This document shows, in pieces, positions 51,136-60,397 of a stretch of 64,000 bases of DNA. Every line of letters begins with the position of its first letter. The first letter of the stretch is position 1. The stretch is from contig JADJRH010000011.1 in assembly GCA_016712345.1 (NCBI GenBank), forward strand, positions 5,207,001 to 5,271,000, written 5' to 3'. The notes below the pieces were generated by a model. That model did no database searches, was not told the DNA's origin, and saw only the letters and a list, made by a program, of their open reading frames with translations. Source of the stretch: Polyangiaceae bacterium. GTDB taxonomy: Bacteria > Myxococcota_A > Polyangia > Polyangiales > Polyangiaceae. The translations under genes were made by a program, and so were the position numbers.

Positions 51136-53462
51136 ACGCTCGTTTTCGCGGTCCCTCTCATTTCCGAAATTGGGTTGAACCTTACCTTTCCGATTTTGTC
51201 AACCTCCGCCAAATCCTTGACCAGACCCGAGGGTTTGTTGTTCTACCCATTCAGGTGGAAGGCCCGGACGTGGGGCGCGCTCTGACAGATTGGCTGGAGC
51301 TGCGCGGCACGGCCGCTACAGTCATCGAACCGCTCGACACCGATGATTGGATTCGGACGCCGCGGCAGCTTGTCGAAATGCGGCTGAGCCCCGGAGCCGT
51401 GGCCGTTGTGATTGGACGGCGAGAGCCTCCGCCCGAGGCGCGTTCGGCGTTGCACAGGATCAATGAAAGGCGGGATGTATTGGAGCGCAGCCTTGGGCGC
51501 CCGCTGCTTTGGTGCGGCCCGACCGAGTTCTTAACGTTTACGGCCAAAGAAGCGCCTGACTTCTGGTCGATTGCGGCCAACATTCGGGTACTGAAACCTT
51601 CTCCAAAGACTGGTCGGCCGGCACCTCACGCCAACGCGCGAATGATTCTGGCCGATGTCCACCGGCTGCGCGGAGCTATCCAACAAGGGAACCTGATGTT
51701 GGCTGCTGAGCTGGCTCTGAGTACCGCAAAGGCGCTGACTGCCGCCTCCCGGCTCCTGTTCGCGGACCGGGTGCTGCTCTCGGTCCTGCGTGAGTTTGAA
51801 AGATCGCCCGACGCACCGGCCGGTTTCATCCCAAAATGTGAACTCTACCTTCAACGCGCCCAGGTGGCTCAACTTCGGGGAAGGTTGGTTTCGTCGGTCC
51901 AATTGCTTTGCGCTGCGCGCTCGGTTCCGTCCCTTCCGCTCAGCCTGCAGGCACGCATTTACCTGCAACTGGGCCATGTATTCAAAGAGGGCCGCGGCGG
52001 CGACGCCGATACGGACACCAATGCCGACGATCTTCGGGAGGCATGTGAAGCTTACCAAACCGCCGTGAACTTGGCCGAAGCGGGCCAAGACTGGACTTCT
52101 TTGGTGCTGGCTCAGGCATCCTGGGGAGAAGTGAAAGGGCTTCTCGGCGGAGATCCGAAAGAGATTCTCCAGGTCATGTCAGAAGCGGTCAAACGCGCTC
52201 AGGACCTTCACGACGAAGAAGTGGAAGCCGCTGTATTGGCCGCAACGGCGCGGGTGTACGTTCACCTGAAAGACCGCCGCGCCGCGGAGCAATACGTGAG
52301 TCGAGCGCGTTGGGCGTCCAGCGGTTATGAAAACGCCGCTCTGGAGGCCGAGCTTTCAGGTACCGAAACGCTGATCCGCGGCCCAAAAGTGGAACCCGTT
52401 CGTTCCAACGGGCGGCAGGTCTATGTACCTCGGGAAGAGATCGAACAAGTGGCCTTGGCGGCTCTTCGTTTTCCACATGCGCCTGTGGTTCTCTGGGGCA
52501 GTCCGAAAACAGGCAAAACGAGCCTCTTGAGTCAACTTGCGAGGTTGGCTGAAGCGGGTGAACTGGGGAACGGAAGGGGCACGATTGACCCTCTTACTCC
52601 CGCCTGCGTGGTGCACCTTCCCACGCGGGAAATGGTTGAGCGCGTGGGTGCTCAGCCGGGAGCGGTGGTTGCTGAGATCACGGCTCGATTGGCGCAAGTC
52701 GCTGAGTCTGCCATTTCGACCGACCGACAACGCTTTGGATCTCCGCTTCAGCGTCTGACAGATCTGATGGAAGAAGAGATCTTACCCCAATGTCAGGGGA
52801 TCTTGTTGTTGGTCATCGACGACGCCGACGCGGGTGAAGGCTCCCCGGACAATGGAGATTGGCATGCAACGTTGCGCGCGTGGTGCGAATATGCGGCCAC
52901 AGGTGGACCGTGGACACGCTTTCGCCTGGTGATGACAGTTGCCGACCTTCCCTCTCTCCTCGCCAACGTGACCCAACAGTCGCCCCTCAACTTCTCCATG
53001 CGCATTGAGGTGACAGACATGACAGAGGCGCAAGTGCTCGCCTTGTCTTCGTACCTTGACTTCACAAGCGATCCTGAAATCGTGCGATCGATCATGACTC
53101 AAATTGGCGGTCACCCCCACCTCTGGACGCAACTGGCCAAGCGGGCGCGCGATCCCGCGGTGCTGGGGAAGTTTGACAGGTTTGATCCATCGCCGTTTGT
53201 ACAGACGGCGATCGAGCCTGAATTGCGCGAAATGGCCGAGCAGCTTGACAAAGAAATGGGCAAGAACGAGAAGGTAAAAACTGCCATTGAGGGCCTTTTG
53301 CGCGGGCCTGTGCACGTTACCCTGCACGATGATGTCTACCGGATCTTGCGGCGACTCGGCTTGGTGCACCGCACTTCGGACGGATCGAAACAGACCTACG
53401 TTTTCAGGTACGCGGCGCACCGAGACTACCTGAAACAACGATGGGGAGCGTCGTCGCGATGA
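51132..53462 (+). CDS. STAND-like protein: N-terminal domain, TPRs, C-terminal P-loop ATPase
   Basis: 776 residues from GTG 51132. The N-terminal ~155 residues include INERRDVLERSLGRPLLWC and KEAPDFWSIAANIRVL, which resemble the N-terminal segment (..RRxxLxRPLLxWxP..APDxWSxR..) seen in several bacterial STAND/TPR proteins. Residues about 165-420 are helical TPR-like repeats. A P-loop module ends the protein: VVLWGSPKTGKTSLL (about 450-464) and Walker B GILLLVIDDADAG (about 555-567). The order TPR-then-ATPase is unusual, since most STANDs have sensor repeats C-terminal. It overlaps both neighbours by 4 nt. Confidence 0.62.
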   Translation: MNARFRGPSHFRNWVEPYLSDFVNLRQILDQTRGFVVLPIQVEGPDVGRALTDWLELRGTAATVIEPLDTDDWIRTPRQLVEMRLSPGAVAVVIGRREPPPEARSALHRINERRDVLERSLGRPLLWCGPTEFLTFTAKEAPDFWSIAANIRVLKPSPKTGRPAPHANARMILADVHRLRGAIQQGNLMLAAELALSTAKALTAASRLLFADRVLLSVLREFERSPDAPAGFIPKCELYLQRAQVAQLRGRLVSSVQLLCAARSVPSLPLSLQARIYLQLGHVFKEGRGGDADTDTNADDLREACEAYQTAVNLAEAGQDWTSLVLAQASWGEVKGLLGGDPKEILQVMSEAVKRAQDLHDEEVEAAVLAATARVYVHLKDRRAAEQYVSRARWASSGYENAALEAELSGTETLIRGPKVEPVRSNGRQVYVPREEIEQVALAALRFPHAPVVLWGSPKTGKTSLLSQLARLAEAGELGNGRGTIDPLTPACVVHLPTREMVERVGAQPGAVVAEITARLAQVAESAISTDRQRFGSPLQRLTDLMEEEILPQCQGILLLVIDDADAGEGSPDNGDWHATLRAWCEYAATGGPWTRFRLVMTVADLPSLLANVTQQSPLNFSMRIEVTDMTEAQVLALSSYLDFTSDPEIVRSIMTQIGGHPHLWTQLAKRARDPAVLGKFDRFDPSPFVQTAIEPELREMAEQLDKEMGKNEKVKTAIEGLLRGPVHVTLHDDVYRILRRLGLVHRTSDGSKQTYVFRYAAHRDYLKQRWGASSR

Positions 53463-56227
53463 GCGAGCGTTCCCGCGCATTTCAGGCAGGAGGCCCCGTT
53501 CGCGCAAACGGGTACTACCTTCGCCGGGCGGCCGACGACGATCTCCCCAACCTTCTTGAATCGGGAGAACTCTGCATTGTTCTCGGGCCACGTCAGCTCG
53601 GAAAAACAAGCTTGCGCAAGAGCGCTGTCGCCACGCTGCGTCAACGAGGGATCTGTTGCGCAGAACTCAGCGTTGAAACGATTGGGCGGTCCACCCGTGA
53701 GCCGGACTGGTACTACACGTTGGCCTCTCAACTGGTGCGGGCAACAAAGTCCCAGTTGGACTTGCCCGAATTTTGGACGTCGCGGGCCGAGTCCGATGCG
53801 GATCGCTGGTACCAGGTGGGGCTCCACGTCGCCCGCGAGAAAGGCCCTTGTGTGGTGTTTTTGGACGAGATCGATCAAACCGTCGATCTGGAATTTCGGA
53901 GCGACCTTTTCACTTCATTCCGGCGTTTGCATGAAGAACTGGGAACGAGCGCCAATCGGCGCGCTCTCACTTTTTGTCTGCTGGGGACGGCAACACCCGG
54001 GTATCTGTTCACCGGCGCCGCGCAGACTTTTTTGAATACGGCCAAACGGATTCCGCTGTTGGATTTCACAATGGATGAAGCTGCGCCGCTCAAGGAGGGG
54101 TTGGATGAATCCTCAGACCGAGATCTCACGCTCAGGGCGGTGATGGAGTGGACCTCCGGCCACCCGTACATGACTCAAAAAGTGTGCGCCACCCTTATGG
54201 TGGAGCCTCGCGGGGATCGGACTGTGCAGCAGCGCGTCGACGACGCTGTGCGCACCTCCCTCCTGAACCCCGGAATTGACGACGACAATTTAGGGGCTGC
54301 GGCGGCCTATCTGACCGAATCTCCCCAAAGCTTGCGTTGGGCCATGTTGCAGCTTTTCGAGCGTGTTCTTAGCGCTCCGAATACACCCACCGTGAGCGGA
54401 GACGAGGCGGAACAGCGGCTGCGGATCGCCGGTTTTTTAAGCTTGGACGGCGGGCGCGGGGGTATACTCAGGCCCCGCAATCGCGTATTTTCCACCGTTT
54501 TCGACGCCACGTGGGTTCGCCGCAAAGAAGAAGAGTGGGGGCTCAACGATATTGTGCGGGGGTGGCGGGAAGCACCGGCCAACCAAAAGGGAGACTTCGC
54601 ACTCAAAGGAAAGGCCCTGGCAAAACGCGTCGAGCGTTCGCGGACGCAGCTTACCCCGCCGCAAGAACTGGAATTTTTGGTCTTCAGTCAGGAGCTGGAG
54701 CGACGCAGACGTTTGACACTGATCATCGGCGCCACGGCTCTCGCGCTCCTGGTCCTCGTCCCGTGGGGAAGGGACTTCTACCAAAAGAGCCGCTTGGACG
54801 CTCGCCTCGCCGAAGTGGCCAATCAAACCGAAGAAGAACTCCACAACCGCTTGCAAGGCAATGCGTCCCGCTGTTGCGAAAACCTCCGCGAGGTTGCCCA
54901 AGCCACCTCCGAAACACCAGAAGACGTGTGCGACCAACCTTCGAAGGCAACGCTGGAAGCCATTTTCAAGGCTCATGACAAAAACCAAATTCGCCCCGAA
55001 GTGCTGAACCGCATTTGGTCCTTCGCCAATGTCGATGGTCCAAGCCTCCAAAAATATGCCTCGCTGCCTTCCCGTGATCGCGACCTTTTGTCGAGCGCTT
55101 GCCACCTGCTTTGGTACAATCAACTCTTGACGGGGCCGCCCCTCAAAACGTTCCCAGCTTCCATCCCACCAGAAAGTCTACAGCGATGCATTCAACAAGG
55201 CATCTTTCAACAAGGCATCTTTCAAACTGATCCCATGGTTGCCCCGCTCTCCGCGAGCGCAAAATCACCGACCAAGTTGGCTGTCTACTCCGTTCTTCAA
55301 AAAGGCAGTCTCAAGGGCCCGCTCGTGACGGCTTGTGAAAGTGCGCTGGACGACTTCAAAAAAAAGCCGCGCACCATTGAACCTTTCGCCGCTTGGGGCG
55401 CGGAGCGGGGTTTCGAAGAATGGGCGCTGCAAAAGTTCTACGACGCCGAGAAACCGGCGTTGGCCGTGATTACCTCTCTCGCCTACGGCGACCATGGGAA
55501 GGGAACTTTGAAAGATGCGGTGCGTTGGCCTGAATTGCCCATGTGCCGCGGGACGGACCAGCAAACCCGAGCGACGATCGTGGCCTCTTTCCAGAAACTC
55601 ATTCCGGCGGACAACGAGGTCGTGGCACTGTTTGACTTGGGACCTGTGGCGTTTATGTCGCAGACCGCCCCCACCTCCCGTTCAGATTTGGCGGGCAAAA
55701 GTTTCTTGATTTTTGGAGCGGACGGCTTCGCCCGGCAGGCTTTGTCGGCGGTGGGGCTTTCCCCAGAGGATGCAAAGTTCACAAACATGTCGAGCAAGCT
55801 CGACCCCAAGGCATCTTCCTACCCATTCGGCGCGTTTTTCCCATGGGTGTTCGCGCGCGAGTTCGGATTGGATGTGGCCAGCGACCAGCGGCGAGCCGCC
55901 CAAGACGTGTGGAAGGTATTCACGTGGGCCAACAACGCGCTCGGGGTCGTTGTTGCCAACGAACCCGCCCGCAAACTGGCAGGAGATGACGTGAAGGACT
56001 TTGTGACCCTGCTCACCCAAAAGTTGACGAGCGCATCGTGGGCTGCCCACGTGGATGCGAAATCCAAAATGACCGAAATATCCCTTCCCAAAGACGTAAA
56101 GTCAGATCTGACAACCTGGGAAACCAATTGGCGCAACACTTGGAAAACCGGCACTTCCTGCAAAGACTGCGACAAGAGCGCTTGGGAAAACAACTTCACG
56201 AACAACTGTAAAACGGCGTTGCCGTGA
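53459..56227 (+). CDS. AAA_35-like ATPase with one transmembrane segment and large extracytoplasmic domain
   Basis: 922 residues from ATG 53459 (ATGA overlap with the previous stop). Residues 1-330 match the AAA-like family PF14516 in layout: GYYLRRAADDDL, Walker A GPRQLGKT (43-50), CAELSVETIG, Walker B CVVFLDEIDQ (131-140), and GHPYMTQKVC. A winged-helix-like region leads to a single membrane segment RLTLIIGATALALLVLVPWG (about 418-437). About 480 residues lie beyond it; parts near 745-870 (FLIFGADGFARQAL, YPFGAFFPWVFA) suggest an alpha/beta binding-protein-like fold, but no family is recognised. A sensor in the envelope passing a signal to the ATPase is a reasonable inference. Confidence 0.65.
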   Translation: MSERSRAFQAGGPVRANGYYLRRAADDDLPNLLESGELCIVLGPRQLGKTSLRKSAVATLRQRGICCAELSVETIGRSTREPDWYYTLASQLVRATKSQLDLPEFWTSRAESDADRWYQVGLHVAREKGPCVVFLDEIDQTVDLEFRSDLFTSFRRLHEELGTSANRRALTFCLLGTATPGYLFTGAAQTFLNTAKRIPLLDFTMDEAAPLKEGLDESSDRDLTLRAVMEWTSGHPYMTQKVCATLMVEPRGDRTVQQRVDDAVRTSLLNPGIDDDNLGAAAAYLTESPQSLRWAMLQLFERVLSAPNTPTVSGDEAEQRLRIAGFLSLDGGRGGILRPRNRVFSTVFDATWVRRKEEEWGLNDIVRGWREAPANQKGDFALKGKALAKRVERSRTQLTPPQELEFLVFSQELERRRRLTLIIGATALALLVLVPWGRDFYQKSRLDARLAEVANQTEEELHNRLQGNASRCCENLREVAQATSETPEDVCDQPSKATLEAIFKAHDKNQIRPEVLNRIWSFANVDGPSLQKYASLPSRDRDLLSSACHLLWYNQLLTGPPLKTFPASIPPESLQRCIQQGIFQQGIFQTDPMVAPLSASAKSPTKLAVYSVLQKGSLKGPLVTACESALDDFKKKPRTIEPFAAWGAERGFEEWALQKFYDAEKPALAVITSLAYGDHGKGTLKDAVRWPELPMCRGTDQQTRATIVASFQKLIPADNEVVALFDLGPVAFMSQTAPTSRSDLAGKSFLIFGADGFARQALSAVGLSPEDAKFTNMSSKLDPKASSYPFGAFFPWVFAREFGLDVASDQRRAAQDVWKVFTWANNALGVVVANEPARKLAGDDVKDFVTLLTQKLTSASWAAHVDAKSKMTEISLPKDVKSDLTTWETNWRNTWKTGTSCKDCDKSAWENNFTNNCKTALP

Positions 56228-57204
56228 ACGGGCATGCTCCTGCGGCTATTGGACTGGTGATCGCGCTATGCTCGAATACCGGCTGTGGTTTCGTAAACGC
56301 ACAAATAACCTTTTGCGCATCTCAGAATGCCGGGTGCGCGCCCCGCGGCTCTGTGAACCTGCCGCGGACGTTCAATGATCTGCTGGCCGCCGTCAAACCG
56401 CTTCAAACGGCTCCCGACGAAGGCTTCGACACACGTTTCGCCGAGTGGCGAGTTCTCGGCGCGCTCACGTTCCTCGCGGACGAGCAACTGGACTATCAAA
56501 TGGCAGCAACCCATGCCGAAAGGGTTCAGGAGCGGGCCGGCAATTGGGTTCTCGACCAATGTGATCCGTTGCGCGCCCTGATGGGGAACACGCAGCCAAA
56601 AACAGACGCCATGAACAAGGTCGGCGGCATGGCCGACGAGGTGCATCGTCGGCTGCAAAAGTGTTTTCCAATCGTGCGCGCCACAGGCTACGCCTATGAG
56701 GCTCTTTCAGCCTGGGGCCGAGCGTGGGCATACCGTTTGGAACGTCCAGGCCGGTTGGCAGGTGACTTGGACTTGTCGTTGGAGGTCATCAACGGCATTT
56801 TCGACTATCTGGTGGACTTGGAGAACGAACGCATCGATTTGTTTGACGACGAGGTTCTGTGTCGGGGCGCCCGCGGTTTGGGCCACCTGTCGAGCGCCCT
56901 CGCCATCCATGCGGTGCGAGGAGGCAACGCGGCTTTTCGCACCGAGAAACAACAGACGGACATGGACCAACGGGCGAGAGAGCTGCTTGGCCATCCAATC
57001 TGGGTAGATTATCGGTGGATCCTTGCGCGAGGGGAGGTGCCATCAGAAGATGATCTGAAACAACTCCTCAACAAGCCTACGGAGCCGCCTCGTTCAGCGC
57101 TGCACCAAGTGTTGAACGCCGTGGCCACAATTCGGCTGAAGCGATGGATTGTACAACCTGACACCAAAGAGCAACCCACAAAACTCTTTGAGCCTGAATT
57201 CTGA
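56224..57204 (+). CDS. Lipoprotein-like protein, fourth gene of the operon
   Basis: 326 residues from GTG 56224, overlapping the previous stop (GTGA). The start (MNGHAPAAIGLVIALCSNTGC) is a short hydrophobic signal ending in an imperfect lipobox NTGC, so the protein is probably exported and lipidated. Several cysteines follow (FCASQNAGC). The rest is mainly helical, with TPR-like stretches such as GYAYEALSAWGRAWAYRLER. Family not recognised. Its position after a gene with a large extracytoplasmic domain suggests that they interact outside the cytoplasm. Confidence 0.55.
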   Translation: MNGHAPAAIGLVIALCSNTGCGFVNAQITFCASQNAGCAPRGSVNLPRTFNDLLAAVKPLQTAPDEGFDTRFAEWRVLGALTFLADEQLDYQMAATHAERVQERAGNWVLDQCDPLRALMGNTQPKTDAMNKVGGMADEVHRRLQKCFPIVRATGYAYEALSAWGRAWAYRLERPGRLAGDLDLSLEVINGIFDYLVDLENERIDLFDDEVLCRGARGLGHLSSALAIHAVRGGNAAFRTEKQQTDMDQRARELLGHPIWVDYRWILARGEVPSEDDLKQLLNKPTEPPRSALHQVLNAVATIRLKRWIVQPDTKEQPTKLFEPEF

Positions 57205-57324
57205 CATAATCTTCCCTGGCTAATTCCTGGCTACCGGAAGATCGTCGCGCGAATATTGGCGAGCGGCCTGGTGATGCACTCCCTCAGCCGTCGGCCACGT
57301 TTGATTAGAGGCTAGCGCTCCCCG

Positions 57325-57361
57325 TTCCAGTGGAACTGTTCGTTCGCGCGTGTGAACGAGT
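57325..57361 (+). repeat. Dispersed intergenic element, copy E
   Basis: GTTCCAGTGGAACTGTTCGT, then TCGCGCGTGTGAACGAG. Lies in the 57205-57518 gap between the four-gene operon and the OB-fold gene. The rest of that gap shows no gene. Confidence 0.6.
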
Positions 57362-57518
57362 CGCCCAACAAGCACCGGGCGCAAACGCGCAGACGGGCGC
57401 AAAGGCTGCACGCGCTTTCTGCAGCGGCTCGCAAAAGCCGCGAAAACAAGCGCTGGTGCGAACGTTGCCAAGCGCATTTTCACGAGCCGTCACCCCCCCG
57501 CTCCAGGAGCCGCCTTCC

Positions 57519-58343
57519 GTGAAGACCATCTACGTGCTGTTTGGTTCGATTTTAGGCGCCGCCATTTTCGCCGCTGTGCGGAGCGCCCCACCTCCCAGCG
57601 AGCCGGCACCGGCTTCCGCCGAACCTGTCGCCGCAGCACCGTTGGAGCCTTTGGGCGCCCAGGCCCCGGCCGAAGTGGACGACCCCTCGGCCGCAATCGG
57701 TGGTGAGGTTTTAGAGGTCATTCAGGTTCCCAACTACTCCTACCTGCGCGTGGGCGCCAAGGGGAGTGAAGGCTCGTGGGTAGCTGTACCAACCGCCGAG
57801 GTTGCCGTCGGCGCACAGGTCAATGTGGTAGGTGCCATGAAAATGGTAGACTTCAAAAGCACCGCCCTCGGCCGAACCTTCCCAGTCATTTACTTCGGCT
57901 CACTCGGCAGCGGCGCCGGCCCCCGCGCCGGTTCCTCACCTCATGGTCAAGGTTCGCCCAATGCTTCCGATCCGCACGCCTCGGGCATGGGTAGCCCGTC
58001 AGCCTCGGTTGAGGTCAAGGCCGTTGCGCGCGCTCCCGGCCCCGACGGAAAAACCGTTGCCGAAGCCATTACCCAGCGCACCCAACTCAACGGCAAAACC
58101 GTTCGCATCCGCGGCACAGTTGTCAAAGTGACCACCGGCGTTCTCGGCCGCACCTATCTCCACCTGCGGGATGGTTCGGGCGACACAGCAAACGCAACCA
58201 ACGACATCACAGTCACCACAGATGCGGCGCCCGCACTGGGGGATACCATCCTTATCGAAGGGGTGGTTGCCATCGATCGCGACATTGGTTCGGGTTACAA
58301 ATTCCCCACCATTGTCGAAAATGCCAAGCTCATCCAACCCTGA
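57519..58343 (+). CDS. Exported OB-fold protein
   Basis: 274 residues from GTG 57519, supported by AGGAG 9 nt upstream; an ORF start at 57330 would include element E and lacks this site. N-terminal signal or anchor TIYVLFGSILGAAIFAAV, then a Pro/Ala linker. Two OB-like beta-barrels follow: about 60-130 (GGEVLEVIQVPNYSYLRVG, EGSWVAVP) and about 185-270 (GKTVRIRGTVVKVTTGVLG, TYLHLRDGSGD, GDTILIEGVVAID), separated by a Gly/Ser linker. Similar tandem OB proteins are found in the periplasm; binding partner unknown. Confidence 0.65.
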   Translation: MKTIYVLFGSILGAAIFAAVRSAPPPSEPAPASAEPVAAAPLEPLGAQAPAEVDDPSAAIGGEVLEVIQVPNYSYLRVGAKGSEGSWVAVPTAEVAVGAQVNVVGAMKMVDFKSTALGRTFPVIYFGSLGSGAGPRAGSSPHGQGSPNASDPHASGMGSPSASVEVKAVARAPGPDGKTVAEAITQRTQLNGKTVRIRGTVVKVTTGVLGRTYLHLRDGSGDTANATNDITVTTDAAPALGDTILIEGVVAIDRDIGSGYKFPTIVENAKLIQP

Positions 58344-58722
58344 ATTCGCCCCTTATCCCCTACGGCTGGCTCCCTGTTCCGGTCAAATTCTACCCATCGC
58401 GCAAAACAGCGCCTTGTTCGCGATCGTCGGCAACCGCTATGGCGGCGACGGCACCACCACTTTCGCGCTGCCCAATCTGCAGGACCGGGCACCCACGCAC
58501 TGGGGCACCGGGCCCGGTCGCTCACCCCACATCATCGGCGAGTCGGGCGGCGCCTCGAGCGTCAGCCTAATCACCGACGAAATCCCCTCCCACACCCATC
58601 AAGCCATCCCATCACATGCCCTCCCCCGGTCGGCGCTTGCGCGCCGCCCGCCCCTCCCAAATCGCTCGCTTCGCTCGCTCAGGGAGGGGCCCCGATTCGC
58701 GGACTCGCGCCGGAGCCGATGA
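58321..58722 (+). pseudogene. Phage-tail-collar (MdpB-like) gene, interrupted at its 3' side
   Basis: Residues LAPCSGQILPIAQNSALFAI, RYGGDGTTTFALPNLQDRAP and LITDEIPSHTHQAI match the N-terminal collar domain of microcystin-dependent-protein-like tail fibres (PF07484). The normal upstream 15-odd residues are short or missing (start near ATG 58321, inside the end of the OB gene). At 58617 the sequence runs into the left 77-bp inverted repeat and the frame becomes Arg/Pro-rich until a stop at 58722. The rest of the gene is not found beyond the right repeat. Confidence 0.7.
58617..58693 (+). repeat. 77-bp inverted repeat, left copy
   Basis: Matches the reverse complement of 60398-60474 with about three differences. 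Contains CGCTCGCTTCGCTCGC and the arms CCCCTCCC and GGGAGGGG, which can form an 8-bp stem over a ~23-nt loop. Confidence 0.9.
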
Positions 58723-58740
58723 ACGTGGTAAGGTGCGCCC

Positions 58741-60327
58741 ATGCGACGATTCAGCTCGTACGGACCGGTCGATTCCCGGTTCCATTTCTCGGTCGAGCGC
58801 CGACAGCTCGTCGAGAACTGCGTCTCCCAGCTCGTTGGTGAGCCGGACGAAGGTGGCCATTACTTCACCATCTGGGCGCCGCGGCAGACAGGAAAGACGT
58901 GGATCATGCGCCGCGCGATTGAAGAGGTCCGCGCCCGCTACGGGGATCGCTTCCGCGTCGGGACGTTTTCGATGCAGGGGGTTGTCGTCGAGGACGACGA
59001 CTCGGAGGAGGCGTTCTTCAAGTTCGTCCCCGACCTGTTCAACCTGGCGTTCGACGGCGAGGCCCCCATGCCTCAAGACTGGGCAGATTGGACCCGGTTG
59101 TTCGCCCGAGAACGGGGCTACTTCGATCGCCCCGCCATCCTTTGCATTGACGAGTTCGACAGCCTGCCGAGGAAGGTGATCGATCGCTTGGTGGCGCTGT
59201 TCCGCAACATCCACCTTCACCGCGGCGGCTACTTTCTCCACAGCCTCGCGCTCGTGGGCGTGCGGAGCGTGCTGGGCGTCGACAGCCCCCGCGGCTCGCC
59301 GTTCAATGTGCAGCGCTCGTTGCCGATCCCGAACCTGACGAGAGAGGAAGTGACGGACCTCTTTTCGCAATACCAGGCCGAGAGCGGTCAGGTGGTCGAG
59401 CCCCAGGTGGTGAATGCTGTCTTCGAAGTGACCCGCGGACAGCCGGGGCTCGTGTCGTGGTTTGGCGAGTTGTGCGTCGAAAAGTATAATCCGGGGCCCG
59501 CCGAGCCCATCACCCCGGCGGTCTTCGACGAAGTGCTGAACGCCGCTCTGACGATCGAGTGGAACAACACCATCCTCAACCTCGTCGCCAAGGCGCGCGG
59601 GCCTTACCTGAAACATGTTATCTCGCTGTTTACCGACCCCAACGTGCCTTTTGCGCTCGACGCGGACTGGTGCACTTACCTGTACATGAACGGGATCATC
59701 GACACGGCCGTTCAACCCGAGGGTGCCAAGAGCAAGCGACCGGTCTGCCGCTTTTCGTCGCCTTTTGTGCAGCGGCGCCTCTACACGGCGCTCACGGGGG
59801 ATATGTTCGGCGAGAAGGGGCCCATCCTCGCCATGGAACCCGGCGACACGCTTTCGGATGTATTCCTTCCCAATGGGCTGTGTGTACACCCGCTGCTGGA
59901 GCGTTATCGAGGGTATCTCAAGCGGCTCAAGGCGCGCGGCATCGATCCGTGGCAAGGGCAACCCCGGCGAGCAGATCTGCACTTGACCGAAGCCGTGGGG
60001 CACTTTCATCTATACGCCTGGCTGCGCGACGCGCTTCAGGAGCGGTGTCTGATCACTCCAGAGTTTCCCACCGGCAACGGGAAGGTCGACCTGGTGCTGC
60101 AGGCCGATGGGCATACCGGAGTGATTGAGGTGAAGAGCTTCGTCAACATGTTCGTGCTTCAGAAGGGGCACGCGCAGACAGCCGGGTATGCGAAGAAGCT
60201 GGGGCTTTCAGAGGCGACGTTGGCGTTGTTTGTGCCGGTGCCCGAGGCCGAGATCCCCAAGGCGATCGGGGGCGATGTGGAGATCGATGGAGTGACCGTG
60301 AAGGTGGTGCCCCTGGGTTGGGTGTGA
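58741..60327 (+). CDS. AAA ATPase with C-terminal PD-(D/E)XK-like nuclease domain
   Basis: 528 residues from ATG 58741, with AAGGTG about 8 nt upstream. Walker A APRQTGKTW (about 45-53) and Walker B AILCIDEFDSL (about 132-142) in an archaeal-type/AAA-like ATPase core. A C-terminal domain has KVDLVLQADGHTGVIEVKSF (about 447-466), the D..(I/V)ExK pattern of the PD-(D/E)XK nuclease fold, and ends VTVKVVPLGWV. Proteins with this layout are multicopy in many genomes. Inverted repeats of 77 bp flank the gene and a decayed copy of its end lies at 62702-62770. No GGGTAGA heptamer was seen in it. Possibly a selfish or defence-related unit. Confidence 0.7.
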   Translation: MRRFSSYGPVDSRFHFSVERRQLVENCVSQLVGEPDEGGHYFTIWAPRQTGKTWIMRRAIEEVRARYGDRFRVGTFSMQGVVVEDDDSEEAFFKFVPDLFNLAFDGEAPMPQDWADWTRLFARERGYFDRPAILCIDEFDSLPRKVIDRLVALFRNIHLHRGGYFLHSLALVGVRSVLGVDSPRGSPFNVQRSLPIPNLTREEVTDLFSQYQAESGQVVEPQVVNAVFEVTRGQPGLVSWFGELCVEKYNPGPAEPITPAVFDEVLNAALTIEWNNTILNLVAKARGPYLKHVISLFTDPNVPFALDADWCTYLYMNGIIDTAVQPEGAKSKRPVCRFSSPFVQRRLYTALTGDMFGEKGPILAMEPGDTLSDVFLPNGLCVHPLLERYRGYLKRLKARGIDPWQGQPRRADLHLTEAVGHFHLYAWLRDALQERCLITPEFPTGNGKVDLVLQADGHTGVIEVKSFVNMFVLQKGHAQTAGYAKKLGLSEATLALFVPVPEAEIPKAIGGDVEIDGVTVKVVPLGWV

Positions 60328-60360
60328 GGCCGCGTGCGGTGTCGGCAAACGGTCGCGACC

Positions 60361-60395
60361 AATTCCAATCACACTGTTCGTTCGCTCTTGTGAAT
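60361..60395 (+). repeat. Dispersed intergenic element, copy F
   Basis: AATTCCAATCACACTGTTCG, then TTCGCTCTTGTGAATG. It lies inside the right inverted repeat, 33 nt after the ATPase/nuclease stop. The right arm is degenerate. Confidence 0.6.
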
Positions 60396-60397
60396 GG

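Noticed and set aside
57330..57518. N-terminal extension of the OB-fold protein
   Set aside because: It would translate dispersed element E, while a GTG with AGGAG and a signal anchor begins at 57519.
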